Shown here one piece after another: positions 6,962 to 13,855 of a DNA stretch of 17,930 bases; the stretch's first letter is position 1, and every line of letters starts with the position of its first letter. The notes under the pieces were generated by a model. That model saw nothing but the letters and a program-made list of their open reading frames with translations, was not told where the DNA came from and searched no databases. Source of the DNA: Cognatazoarcus sp050303815 (GTDB taxonomy: Bacteria > Pseudomonadota > Gammaproteobacteria > Burkholderiales > Rhodocyclaceae); contig JBNLCM010000211.1 of the NCBI GenBank assembly GCA_050303815.1, positions 1 to 17,930 of the forward strand. Direction: 5' to 3'. The position numbers and the translations under genes are program-made.

Positions 6962-7392
6962 TGGCTGGCGCCGCCGGCCTCCCCGGCCGGTACGAATGCC
7001 AGTGCGCCATCGACGCGGGCAAAGCTGCCCACGGCCCGCCCGGGCGGCTGCGCCGGCGCGTCGGTCCACTCCTGCAGCAGGCACTTCTCCGTGCCCGCGA
7101 GATACCAGGTGGCGCCCTGGCGGAAGGCCCACAGCAGCGATCCGGCCTCGAAGACATCGATCTTCACCGACTCGGTCGATCCGGGCACGATCGGATAGCG
7201 CCGCTGGCACTTGGGGAGCCGCGACACGACGAGCGACTGCTCCACCTCGCTGTTCCAGAAGTAACGCTGCTCACGGATCAGCGAGATGGCATGCTGCGAC
7301 CCGTCGATCATGAACGGCGCCGCCGAATTCTCGCAGCCCGTCAGCACCAGGGCCGCCACGACCAGCGGCAGGAGGTTCGGTCGTCGGATCAC
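6958..7392 (-). CDS. Small predicted lipoprotein, unknown function
   Basis: The 144-residue product starts with a lipoprotein signal peptide: MIRRPN, a hydrophobic core (7-18), then the lipobox LTGC with the acylated cysteine at position 20. Residue 21 is Glu rather than Asp, which favours outer membrane sorting. The mature part has cysteines near KCQRRYPI and EKCLLQEW and no domain I recognise. The GTG start at 7392-7390 follows AGGAG and lies 14 bases after the pyrC stop, so it is probably co-transcribed with pyrC and DUF3025, whose start overlaps its stop. Confidence 0.82.
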   Translation of the reverse strand: MIRRPNLLPLVVAALVLTGCENSAAPFMIDGSQHAISLIREQRYFWNSEVEQSLVVSRLPKCQRRYPIVPGSTESVKIDVFEAGSLLWAFRQGATWYLAGTEKCLLQEWTDAPAQPPGRAVGSFARVDGALAFVPAGEAGGASQ

Positions 7393-7406
7393 GGATCGGT
7401 CTCCTG

Positions 7407-8441
7407 TCAGGCGAGGCGCCAGGCCAGCGCTTCGCCGGCCTTGAGCGGAACAAGGGGGTCGCCGCCGAGATAGTCCAGCTGCGCCGGCACCTCCCAGCTG
7501 TCACGCTGCAATGTGATGGTGTCTTCGTTGCGCGGCAACGCGTAGAAGTCCGGGCCATGATGGCTGGCGAAGGCCTCGAGGCGATCGAGCGCGCCGGCCG
7601 CCTCGAAGGCTTCCGCGTACAGCTCGATGGCCGCGTGGGCCGTGTAGCACCCGGCGCAGCCACAGGCTGCCTCCTTGGTACTGCGGGCATGGGGCGCCGA
7701 GTCCGTGCCGAGGAAGAAGCGGGGGTCGCCAGAGGTCGCCGCCGCCACCAGCGCCTCCCGGTGGGTCTCCCGCTTGAGCACGGGCAGGCAATAGAAGTGC
7801 GGGCGCACGCCGCCGACGAGGATCGCGTTGCGGTTGAACAGCAGGTGGTGGGCGGTGATCGTCGCGCCGAGGCGCGCCCCCCCCTCCCTCACGAATCGCG
7901 CCGCCTCGGCCGTCGTGATGTGCTCGAAGACAATGCGCAGATCGGGGAAGCGCGCCGCAAGCGGCGCCAGAGTGCGATCGATAAAGATGCGCTCGCGATC
8001 AAAGATATCCACGTCAGCATGGGTCACCTCGCCATGTACACAGAGCACCAGGCCTGCATCCTGCATCGCCTCGAGCGCCGGATAGATCTTGTCGATCGCC
8101 GTCACGCCGGCATCCGAATTGGTGGTGGCGCCAGCCGGATACAGCTTCGCGGCATGAACAAAGCCACTGGACCGTGCCAGACGGATCTCGTCGGGTGAGG
8201 TGCGATCTGTGAGGTATAGCGTCATCAGGGGGTCGAACTTGAGCCCGGCCGGCACGGCAGCCAGGATGCGCTCGCGATAGGCCGCCGCCTGCGCCACCGT
8301 CGTGACCGGCGGACGCAGGTTGGGCATGATGATCGCCCGGCCGAAGCGACGCGCCGTATCGGGCACGACGGCCTTCAGCGCCTCCCCGTCGCGCACGTGC
8401 AGGTGCCAGTCATCGGGGCGGGTGATGGTCAGGGTTTGCAT
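7407..8441 (-). CDS. pyrC: Dihydroorotase, class II
   Basis: PyrC closes N-carbamoyl-L-aspartate to dihydroorotate in pyrimidine synthesis, in the cytoplasm. The 344-residue length matches the short class II (E. coli-type) enzymes. The metal ligands line up with E. coli at a constant offset of three: His13 and His15 (DWHLHVRDG), carboxylated Lys99 (AAKLYPAGATTNSD), His136 (CVHGEV), His174 (FEHITT) and Asp247 (GTDSAPH). The substrate-binding MPNLRPP motif (39-45) is present. ATG at 8441 follows AGGAG by six bases. Confidence 0.97.
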   Translation of the reverse strand: MQTLTITRPDDWHLHVRDGEALKAVVPDTARRFGRAIIMPNLRPPVTTVAQAAAYRERILAAVPAGLKFDPLMTLYLTDRTSPDEIRLARSSGFVHAAKLYPAGATTNSDAGVTAIDKIYPALEAMQDAGLVLCVHGEVTHADVDIFDRERIFIDRTLAPLAARFPDLRIVFEHITTAEAARFVREGGARLGATITAHHLLFNRNAILVGGVRPHFYCLPVLKRETHREALVAAATSGDPRFFLGTDSAPHARSTKEAACGCAGCYTAHAAIELYAEAFEAAGALDRLEAFASHHGPDFYALPRNEDTITLQRDSWEVPAQLDYLGGDPLVPLKAGEALAWRLA

Positions 8442-8476
8442 GGCAGGCTCCTGCGTTGGTCGTGTCGTCGGGCGCG

Positions 8477-8482
8477 ATTCTA
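8477..8482 (-). promoter_or_regulatory. Probable -10 box of pyrC
   Basis: TAGAAT on the minus strand lies about 36 bases before the pyrC ATG, followed by a GC-rich CGCGCCCG stretch over the likely start site. No convincing -35 hexamer is visible. The gap between rsmI and pyrC is otherwise only 60 bases. Confidence 0.4.
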
Positions 8483-8501
8483 AACCGCGGGCCGGCAGGA
8501 A

Positions 8502-9356
8502 TCAGTTGTTGCCCTTCAGTTCGAGGGCCCGCTGGTAGAGCGGCTTGCGCCCGATTCCGGTGAGTTCCGCGGCCAGTGCGGCGGCGGTCTTGAGCGGCAT
8601 CTCCGCCAGCAGCAGTCCCAGCACGCGCTCGGCTTCCGGCGGAATCCCAACCACCGGCGGCGGCGCCGACACGACCAGGACGAATTCGCCCCGCTGGCGG
8701 TTGGCATCGGCATCGAACCAGGCCGCAGCCTTCCCCAGGGGCATCCGGCAGATCTCCTCGAACAGCTTGGTCAACTCGCGACAGACGGCCAGTTCCCGCG
8801 CCGCGCCCAGAATCTCGACCAGGTCATCGACAGTTTCGCGCACGCGGTGGGGCGCCTCGTAAAAGACCAGCCGGGCCGGGACATCTCTCAGGGCGGCCAG
8901 CGCCGCGCGCCGCGCCACGGACTTCGGCGGCAGGAAGCCGTGAAAGAAAAAGGGACCATCCGGCAGGCCACAGACGGACACCGCCGTCGTGACCGCGCTC
9001 GGCCCGGGCACCGGCACCACCGGCAGACCCGCAGCCTGCACCGCCGCGACAATGCGCGCCCCCGGGTCCGAGACGGCCGGCGTGCCGGCATCGCTGACCA
9101 GCGCCACCTGCTGCCCCGCCGACAGCAGCTCGCAGATCCGCGCCGCGACGCCCTGTTCATTGTGTTCGTGGGCAGCCAGCGTGCGCACCCGGATACCGTG
9201 GGCGTCGAGCAGGCGCTGAGTGTGGCGGGTATCCTCGGACGCCACCACGTCCACCTGGCGCAGCACGTCGAGGGCGCGCAGGGTGATGTCGGCCAGGTTA
9301 CCGAGCGGCGTGGCCACCACATACAATGACGCTGTGCTGGAAAGACTGGAATTCAT
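8502..9356 (-). CDS. rsmI: 16S rRNA (cytidine(1402)-2'-O)-methyltransferase RsmI
   Basis: RsmI methylates the 2'-OH of C1402 in 16S rRNA, the nucleotide also modified by RsmH (3950-4882). The 284-residue protein shows tetrapyrrole-methylase-fold motifs: LYVVATPLGNLADITLRAL (11-29), the EDTRHTQRLL segment (41-50), LVSDAGTPAVSDPG (86-99), VPVPGPSA (114-121), FHGFLPPK (138-145), FYEAPHR (165-171) and RGEFVLVV (222-229). ATG at 9356-9354 gives the short N-terminus usual for the family. The longer upstream frame is rejected because it is antisense to yraN. The gene is head to head with yraN. Confidence 0.95.
   Translation of the reverse strand: MNSSLSSTASLYVVATPLGNLADITLRALDVLRQVDVVASEDTRHTQRLLDAHGIRVRTLAAHEHNEQGVAARICELLSAGQQVALVSDAGTPAVSDPGARIVAAVQAAGLPVVPVPGPSAVTTAVSVCGLPDGPFFFHGFLPPKSVARRAALAALRDVPARLVFYEAPHRVRETVDDLVEILGAARELAVCRELTKLFEEICRMPLGKAAAWFDADANRQRGEFVLVVSAPPPVVGIPPEAERVLGLLLAEMPLKTAAALAAELTGIGRKPLYQRALELKGNN
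9322..9327 (+). promoter_or_regulatory. Possible -10 box for yraN
   Basis: TACAAT on the plus strand, with a weak TTACCG 18 bases upstream (9298-9303), would start transcription near 9334. That fits a yraN start at GTG 9391 better than the two earlier GTG codons. It lies inside the 5' end of rsmI. Confidence 0.3.
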
Positions 9357-9390
9357 CGGCAGGTGGCTGCTGGGACAGGGCAGGCGCATT

Positions 9391-9771
9391 GTGGGCGCCC
9401 ACACGGCCGCACGGCAAGTCACGCCCCACGCGGCCGAAATCGCGGCAGCCCAGTATCTGGCGGCGCAGGGCTGCCGCATCGTCGCGCGCAACGTCGCCTG
9501 CCGGGGCGGCGAGATCGACCTGATCGTGCTCGACCGGGGCACCCTCGCCTTCGTCGAGGTCCGCCAGCGCAGCCATGCGGGCTACGGCGGGGCCGCGGCG
9601 AGCATCACCACGGCCAAGCAGGCGCGCATCCGGCGGGCCGCCCGCTACTGGCTGGCCGGCCCGGGACGGCCTCATGCGCGCCGGCCGTGCCGGTTCGATG
9701 CGGTGCTGTACGAGCCCCGCAACCCCGGCGCCGCCGACTGGCAAACCGGCATCTTTGGCGCGGATCGCTGA
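9391..9771 (+). CDS. yraN: YraN family protein (UPF0102, endonuclease-like fold)
   Basis: This is a UPF0102/YraN protein with a predicted restriction-endonuclease-like fold; its role is unproven. Visible are AEIAAAQYLAAQGCRIVARN (15-34), the core CRGGEIDLIV (37-46), FVEVRQR (54-60) and GGAAASITTAKQARIRRAA (66-84), then CRFDAVLY. The start is uncertain. GTG at 9391 has AGG six bases upstream, gives 126 residues (normal length) and avoids overlap with rsmI. GTG at 9334 or 9310 would add 19 or 27 codons; the stretch from 9334 to 9390 uses the rare Arg codons AGA, AGG and AGG, unlike the rest of the gene. Gene order with the next two genes matches E. coli yraN-diaA-dolP. Confidence 0.88.
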   Translation: MGAHTAARQVTPHAAEIAAAQYLAAQGCRIVARNVACRGGEIDLIVLDRGTLAFVEVRQRSHAGYGGAAASITTAKQARIRRAARYWLAGPGRPHARRPCRFDAVLYEPRNPGAADWQTGIFGADR

Positions 9772-9805
9772 GGCCACCGAAGCCGCCGGAGCCCCCCCGG
9801 CCGCG

Positions 9806-9814
9806 TGCTAGACT
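9806..9814 (+). promoter_or_regulatory. Possible extended -10 promoter before the SIS gene
   Basis: TGC directly followed by TAGACT forms an extended -10 element about 30 bases before the ATG at 9844. No -35 match is apparent. The 72-base gap after yraN would accommodate a separate promoter. Confidence 0.3.
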
Positions 9815-9843
9815 GGCCACCCACCCTTACACATTGTTGCCCT

Positions 9844-10437
9844 ATGGACCTTGCCTCGCGGATCGCCCGCCAGTTCAATGACAGCGCCGAAACCAAGCGC
9901 AGCGCGGGAGAGTTGATGGCTAGCGTGATCGCCGACGCCGTCGGCCTGATGACGAACAGCCTGATGAACAACGGCAAGATCCTGGCGTGTGGCAATGGCG
10001 GCTCCGCGGCCGACGCCCAGCATTTTGCCGCCGAACTGGTCAACCGCTTCGAGATGGAGCGTCCGCCACTCGCTGCCATTGCCCTGACGACCGACTCTTC
10101 GACCCTGACATCGATCGCGAACGATTACCGGTTCGAGGAGGTCTTCAGCAAGCAGGTTCGCGCCCTGGCCCACGCCGGCGACGTGCTGCTCGCGATTTCG
10201 ACCAGTGGCAACTCCCCCAACGTGATCGAGGCAATCCACGCCGCACACGAACGGGAAGTCCATGTGGTCGCGCTGACCGGGCGCGGCGGTGGCGCGATCG
10301 GCGGACTGTTGCGGGACGGGGACATCCACCTGTGCGTGCCTTCGGACCGAACCGCCCGCATCCAGGAAGTGCACCTGCTGACGCTGCACTGCCTGTGCGA
10401 CGGAATTGATTGCCTGTTACTCGGAGTAGAAGAATGA
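9844..10437 (+). CDS. gmhA: SIS-domain protein, phosphoheptose isomerase (GmhA)/DiaA family
   Basis: This 197-residue protein is one SIS domain. GmhA converts sedoheptulose 7-phosphate to D-glycero-manno-heptose 7-phosphate for lipopolysaccharide core; DiaA, the same fold, helps DnaA assemble at the origin. Visible are CGNGGSAADAQHFAAELVNRFE (49-70), ALTTDSSTLTSIANDY (80-95), AISTSGNSPNVIEAI (117-131), VALTGRGGG (142-150) and ARIQEVHLL (171-179). Much of it, such as KQVRALAHAGDVLLAIST, resembles E. coli DiaA, and the gene order is the diaA one. It nevertheless keeps the Glu (E64) and His (H177) that correspond to the isomerase catalytic pair. ATG at 9844 was chosen; the longer frame uses a GTG upstream. 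The stop overlaps the next start (ATGA). Confidence 0.9.
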   Translation: MDLASRIARQFNDSAETKRSAGELMASVIADAVGLMTNSLMNNGKILACGNGGSAADAQHFAAELVNRFEMERPPLAAIALTTDSSTLTSIANDYRFEEVFSKQVRALAHAGDVLLAISTSGNSPNVIEAIHAAHEREVHVVALTGRGGGAIGGLLRDGDIHLCVPSDRTARIQEVHLLTLHCLCDGIDCLLLGVEE

Positions 10438-11072
10438 AACTGGATGTTCGTGGGACGACACTGACGCTCGCGCTGCTGGCCGCCACGATTCCGGCCCTGC
10501 AGGGTTGCTTCCCGGTGGTGGCCGCCGGTGCGGCGACCGGGGCGTTCATGGCCGCCGACCGGCGCAGCTCGGGCGCCTACGTCGAGGACGAAGGCCTCGA
10601 ATGGAAGGTCGGCAACAAGATCAAGGCGCAGTTCGGGGATGCCGCCCACGTCAATGTGACCGCCTTCAACCGCGTCGTGTTGCTGACCGGAGAGATCTCG
10701 TCGGAGGGCTCTCGCGCCGCGCTCGACCAGATCGCCGCGAGCATTCCGAACGTGCGCGGCGTCACCAACGAGGTCCAGGTTGCCGGCGTCAGCTCGATGA
10801 CCTCCCGTGGCAACGATGCCGTGGTGACCTCGAAGGTCAAGGCCCGCTTTGTCGACGACAACAACTTCAGCGCAAACCACGTGAAGGTCGTCACCGAGGC
10901 CGGCACGGTCTTCCTGATGGGCCTGGTGACCCGCCCCGAAGCCGACCGGGCGACGGAGATCGCGCGAACCACGAGCGGCGTCCGCAAGGTCGTCCGCGTC
11001 TTCGAGTACATCACGCCCGAGGACGCTCGCAGCCTCCAGTTGCAGGCCGACGGCAGCAAGACCGCCAACTGA
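10434..11072 (+). CDS. dolP: BON-domain lipoprotein, DolP (YraP)-like
   Basis: DolP-type lipoproteins sit on the inner face of the outer membrane and help keep it intact. The 212-residue product has a lipoprotein signal (hydrophobic core about 8-21, lipobox LQGC, Cys25; next residue Phe, so outer membrane sorting is expected). Two BON domains follow, about 54-118 (WKVGNKIKAQF ... NVTAFNRVVLLTGEI ... VRGVTNEVQV) and 128-194 (NDAVVTSKVKARFVDDNNF ... VVTEAGTVFLMGLV ... VRKVVRVFEYI). ATG at 10434 has GGAG upstream and overlaps the SIS gene stop. The order yraN-SIS-BON is the same as in E. coli. Confidence 0.92.
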   Translation: MKLDVRGTTLTLALLAATIPALQGCFPVVAAGAATGAFMAADRRSSGAYVEDEGLEWKVGNKIKAQFGDAAHVNVTAFNRVVLLTGEISSEGSRAALDQIAASIPNVRGVTNEVQVAGVSSMTSRGNDAVVTSKVKARFVDDNNFSANHVKVVTEAGTVFLMGLVTRPEADRATEIARTTSGVRKVVRVFEYITPEDARSLQLQADGSKTAN

Positions 11073-11101
11073 TCACGGCCGGCGCGTCGCCGGCGCGATC
11101 C

Positions 11102-11127
11102 GCACGGGGACCTTCCGGTCCCCGTGC
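11102..11127. terminator. Hairpin between convergent dolP-like gene and mpl
   Basis: A perfect 11-base-pair stem (GCACGGGGACC / GGTCCCCGTGC) with loop TTCC lies 29 bases after the dolP-like stop and 6 bases after the mpl stop on the other strand. On the plus strand TTGCGTTT follows, a modest T-rich tail. It probably ends transcription from dolP and may serve both directions. A second short stem (GCCGGCG / CGCCGGC, 11078-11094) precedes it. Confidence 0.65.
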
Positions 11128-11133
11128 TTGCGT

Positions 11134-12486
11134 TTACGCCCTCACCGCGAGCGCATCGAGCAACTTCTGGTGGATGCCGCCAAAGCCGCCATTGCTCATC
11201 ACCAGGATCCGGTCGCCATCGGCGGCCTGGGCGACCACGGCCGCCACCAGGCGATCGATGTCATGATCGACCCGCGCCCGCCCACCCAGCGGCGCCAGGG
11301 CCTCGGCCGCATCCCAGCCGAGGCCGTTGGCGTAACAGAAGACCGCGTCGGCCTCGATCAGGCTGCCGGGCAGCTGCGCCTTCATCGCGCCCAGCTTCAT
11401 GGTGTTCGAGCGCGGCTCGAGGACGGCCAGGATCCGGCCGTGAGCCGACTGACGCCGCAGAGCCTCGACCGTCAGGGCAATCGCCGTCGGGTGATGGGCG
11501 AAGTCGTCGAGCACGGTGACGCCGCGCACACGGCCTCGCACCTCCAGCCGCCGCTTGATGCCCCCGAAGCGCGCGAGCGCCGCGACGGCGTCCCGGGGTC
11601 GGACCCCCACGTGGCGCGCCGCCGCGATGGCAGCCAGCGCGTTCGAGCGATTGTGGCGGCCCGGCATCGGCAGGCGACAGCGCCCCACCTCCCCGCCGTC
11701 GAGCCGGAACACCGCTTCGTCCGGATCGTCGCCCTCTTCTGCCTGCCAGCGCCCGTCCTCGCCGAACCATTCGAGTTCGGACCAGCATCCACGCGCGATC
11801 ACCCGCCGCAGGCTCTGCTCGGCTCCATTGGCGACGATTCGCCCCGAGGCCGGCATCGTGCGCACCAGATGGTGGAACTGCGTCTCGATGGCGGCCAGGT
11901 CCGCAAAGATATCGGCATGGTCGAACTCGAGGTTGTTGAGGATCGCGGTGCGCGGCCGGTAATGCACGAACTTGGATCGCTTGTCGCAGAACGCGGTGTC
12001 GTACTCGTCTGCCTCGATGACGAAGAAGGCGGATTCGGTCAGGCGCGCGGAGACGCCGAAGTTCGCTGGCACGCCACCCACCAGGAAGCCCGGCGCCAGC
12101 CCGGCATCCTCGAGAATCCAGGCCAGCATCGAGGTCGTGGTCGTTTTGCCATGGGTCCCGGCCACCGCCAGCACCCACCGCCCGGCGAGCACATGGTCCG
12201 CCAGCCACTGCGGCCCCGACACGTAGGGCAGACCGCGCTCGAGAATCGCTTCGAGCAGTGGATTGCCACGGGAGATCGCATTGCCGACGACGTAGAGATC
12301 GGCGCCACCGTCGAGCTGGCCTGCGTCATAGCCCTCGGTCAGGCCGATGCCCTCGGCTGACAGCTGGGTGCTCATGGGGGGATAGACGTTCGCGTCGCAG
12401 CCGGTCACCCGGTGGCCTGCGGCGCGCGCCAGCAGGGCGACGCCCCCCATGAAAGTGCCGCAGATTCCAAGAATGTGAATGTGCAT
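11134..12486 (-). CDS. mpl: UDP-N-acetylmuramate:L-alanyl-gamma-D-glutamyl-meso-diaminopimelate ligase Mpl
   Basis: Mpl reattaches the recycled murein tripeptide to UDP-MurNAc, feeding old wall material back to MurF. The 450-residue protein starts MHIHILGICGTFMGGVALLA, the Mpl-type opening that separates it from MurC. It has the ATP loop VAGTHGKTTTTSML (108-121), GGVPANFGVSARL, FVIEADEYDTAFCDKRSKFVHY, NNLEFDHADIF, PGRHNRSNALAA and DDFAHHPTAI. ATG at 12486-12484 was chosen; a start six codons upstream lacks family support. It is divergent from the next gene, with about 107 bases between them. Confidence 0.96.
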   Translation of the reverse strand: MHIHILGICGTFMGGVALLARAAGHRVTGCDANVYPPMSTQLSAEGIGLTEGYDAGQLDGGADLYVVGNAISRGNPLLEAILERGLPYVSGPQWLADHVLAGRWVLAVAGTHGKTTTTSMLAWILEDAGLAPGFLVGGVPANFGVSARLTESAFFVIEADEYDTAFCDKRSKFVHYRPRTAILNNLEFDHADIFADLAAIETQFHHLVRTMPASGRIVANGAEQSLRRVIARGCWSELEWFGEDGRWQAEEGDDPDEAVFRLDGGEVGRCRLPMPGRHNRSNALAAIAAARHVGVRPRDAVAALARFGGIKRRLEVRGRVRGVTVLDDFAHHPTAIALTVEALRRQSAHGRILAVLEPRSNTMKLGAMKAQLPGSLIEADAVFCYANGLGWDAAEALAPLGGRARVDHDIDRLVAAVVAQAADGDRILVMSNGGFGGIHQKLLDALAVRA

Positions 12487-12550
12487 CGCGACTCCGTCCG
12501 GCAACGGCCGGTGGCGCGGGCGCGTTTGCCTGAGAATCGCGGCCGCTGTG

Positions 12551-12570
12551 TAGAATGGGCGCCAATTCTA
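12551..12570. promoter_or_regulatory. Near-perfect palindrome with -10-like half, mpl upstream region
   Basis: Twenty bases read TAGAAT, eight central bases including GGCGCC, then ATTCTA; only one mirrored pair breaks the symmetry. Its left half, TAGAAT, is a good -10 box for the plus-strand gene at 12594, with TTGCCT 19 bases upstream (12526-12531). It lies 65-84 bases ahead of the mpl start on the other strand. An operator for the divergent pair is possible. Confidence 0.4.
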
Positions 12571-12593
12571 AACGATGGCGAAGAGGTGCTCTG

Positions 12594-13199
12594 ATGAACC
12601 ACCGCGGCTCATCCCATCGCACCGGCCTCCTGCGCCGGGAGATCGCAGCCCTGGCCGCTCGCATGATGGCCGAGGACGGCGTCCAGGATTACGGCTTCGC
12701 CAAGCGCAAGGCTGCACGCCAGCTGGGCGCCAGCGAAACCGAATCGCTGCCGACCAACGCAGAAGTCGAGGCGGAGCTGCGGGCCTGGCAGTCGCTCTAC
12801 CAGGACGAGGAGCATGAGGCGCGCCTGTTCGAGATGCGCTCGGCCGCGGTCAGCCTGATGCGTCTGCTCGAGAGCTTCCGCCCCTACCTCACCGGTGGCG
12901 TCCTTGACGGCACGGCCGGTCGCTTCTCCCAGATTGAGGTCGATCTCTACGCCGACAGCGCCAAGGACGTGGAGATCTTCTTCCTCAATGCCCAGCTGCG
13001 ATACGAGCACCGGGAAATACGTCGTCCCGGGCCAGACGCTCCCGAGGCGATCCTGCTTTTCGACTGGGAGGACGTCCCCGTGCGCCTGTCCGTCTACCCC
13101 GCCCACCTCGAACGCATCGCCCGCAAGGGGATCGAGCGGGCCAGGCTGCCCACCGTCGAGGCGCTACTCGCCCAGCCGGCCACGGCCACCCCGCCATGA
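12594..13199 (+). CDS. Conserved hypothetical protein, nucleotidyltransferase-like
   Basis: I cannot name this gene with confidence. The 201-residue product has a helical, charged N-terminal half (about 10-100; LLRREIAALAARMMAEDGVQDYGFAKRKAARQLG, then PTNAEVEAELRAWQSLY). Its C-terminal half contains GGVLDGTAGRFSQIEVDLYADSAKDVEIFFLN (101-132) and LLFDWEDVPVRLSVYP (154-169). The latter resembles the minimal nucleotidyltransferase core, with acidic residues on successive strands, but the classical GS motif is replaced by GTAG. No signal peptide or membrane segment is present. ATG at 12594 follows GAGG. It is divergent from mpl and overlaps the thioredoxin gene (ATGA). Function is unknown; the fold is inference. 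Confidence 0.8.
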   Translation: MNHRGSSHRTGLLRREIAALAARMMAEDGVQDYGFAKRKAARQLGASETESLPTNAEVEAELRAWQSLYQDEEHEARLFEMRSAAVSLMRLLESFRPYLTGGVLDGTAGRFSQIEVDLYADSAKDVEIFFLNAQLRYEHREIRRPGPDAPEAILLFDWEDVPVRLSVYPAHLERIARKGIERARLPTVEALLAQPATATPP

Positions 13200-13747
13200 A
13201 CGCAGTCGCCCGGACGCTCTTCGTTGCCGGATTGCTGATCACGGCCGGGATCGCCGGCTGGCTGACAGCCGGCGGGCCACCGCCCCTGCCCGTCGCCAGC
13301 CAGCCAGCGAACGGCCCGCTCAGCGTCGAGCAGTTCTATGCCCTCAGCTTTGCGGACGCGGACGGCTCCCCCCGCCAGCTGTCCGAATGGCGGGGCAAGA
13401 TCCTGGTGGTGAATTTCTGGGCCACCTGGTGCCCGCCATGCCGCAAGGAGATCCCGGATTTCGCGGCCACCAGCCTCGCCTACGCGGATCGCGGCGTCCA
13501 GTTCGTCGGGCTCGGAGTCGATACGGCGGAGAACGTGGCCCGGTTCGTGCGCGAAGAAGCCGTACCCTACCCGTTGCTGGTGGCCGGTACGGCCTCGCTC
13601 CCGATCATGGCCTCGCTGGGCAACCCCTCGATGGCCCTGCCCTTCACGCTGATCGTCGGACCAGACGGCCAGATCGCCCGCCGCACGCTCGGCCCGATGG
13701 ACGGCAAAACGCTGGAAAGAGCGCTGGATTCCATGCTCCCCGGCTAG
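13196..13747 (+). CDS. TlpA/ResA-family thioredoxin-like protein
   Basis: This is a membrane-anchored thioredoxin of the TlpA/ResA type, which acts in the periplasm to reduce or exchange disulfides, for example in cytochrome c maturation. The 183-residue product has an N-terminal hydrophobic segment (about 7-25) that would act as signal anchor, then the thioredoxin fold. The fold carries LSEWRGKILVVNFWATWCPPC (62-82) with active-site Cys79 and Cys82 (WCPPC), FVGLGVDTAENVARFV and the cis-proline region ALPFTLIVGPDG (Pro149). The start overlaps the stop of the preceding gene. The exact partner cannot be read from the sequence, so no symbol is given. Confidence 0.92.
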   Translation: MNAVARTLFVAGLLITAGIAGWLTAGGPPPLPVASQPANGPLSVEQFYALSFADADGSPRQLSEWRGKILVVNFWATWCPPCRKEIPDFAATSLAYADRGVQFVGLGVDTAENVARFVREEAVPYPLLVAGTASLPIMASLGNPSMALPFTLIVGPDGQIARRTLGPMDGKTLERALDSMLPG

Positions 13748-13855
13748 CCTGCGCGCTCGCCGCAGTGCAATACGGACTGGACAGTTACCCGCTTAGTGCG
13801 GCAAACTTCGCCGATCATGCGCACAAATCGCAAGAAAAACCAAGAAGCCGAAGCG

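Noticed and set aside
11128..12360. 410-codon plus-strand frame opposite mpl
   Set aside because: It is antisense to intact mpl and lacks any domain or ribosome site.
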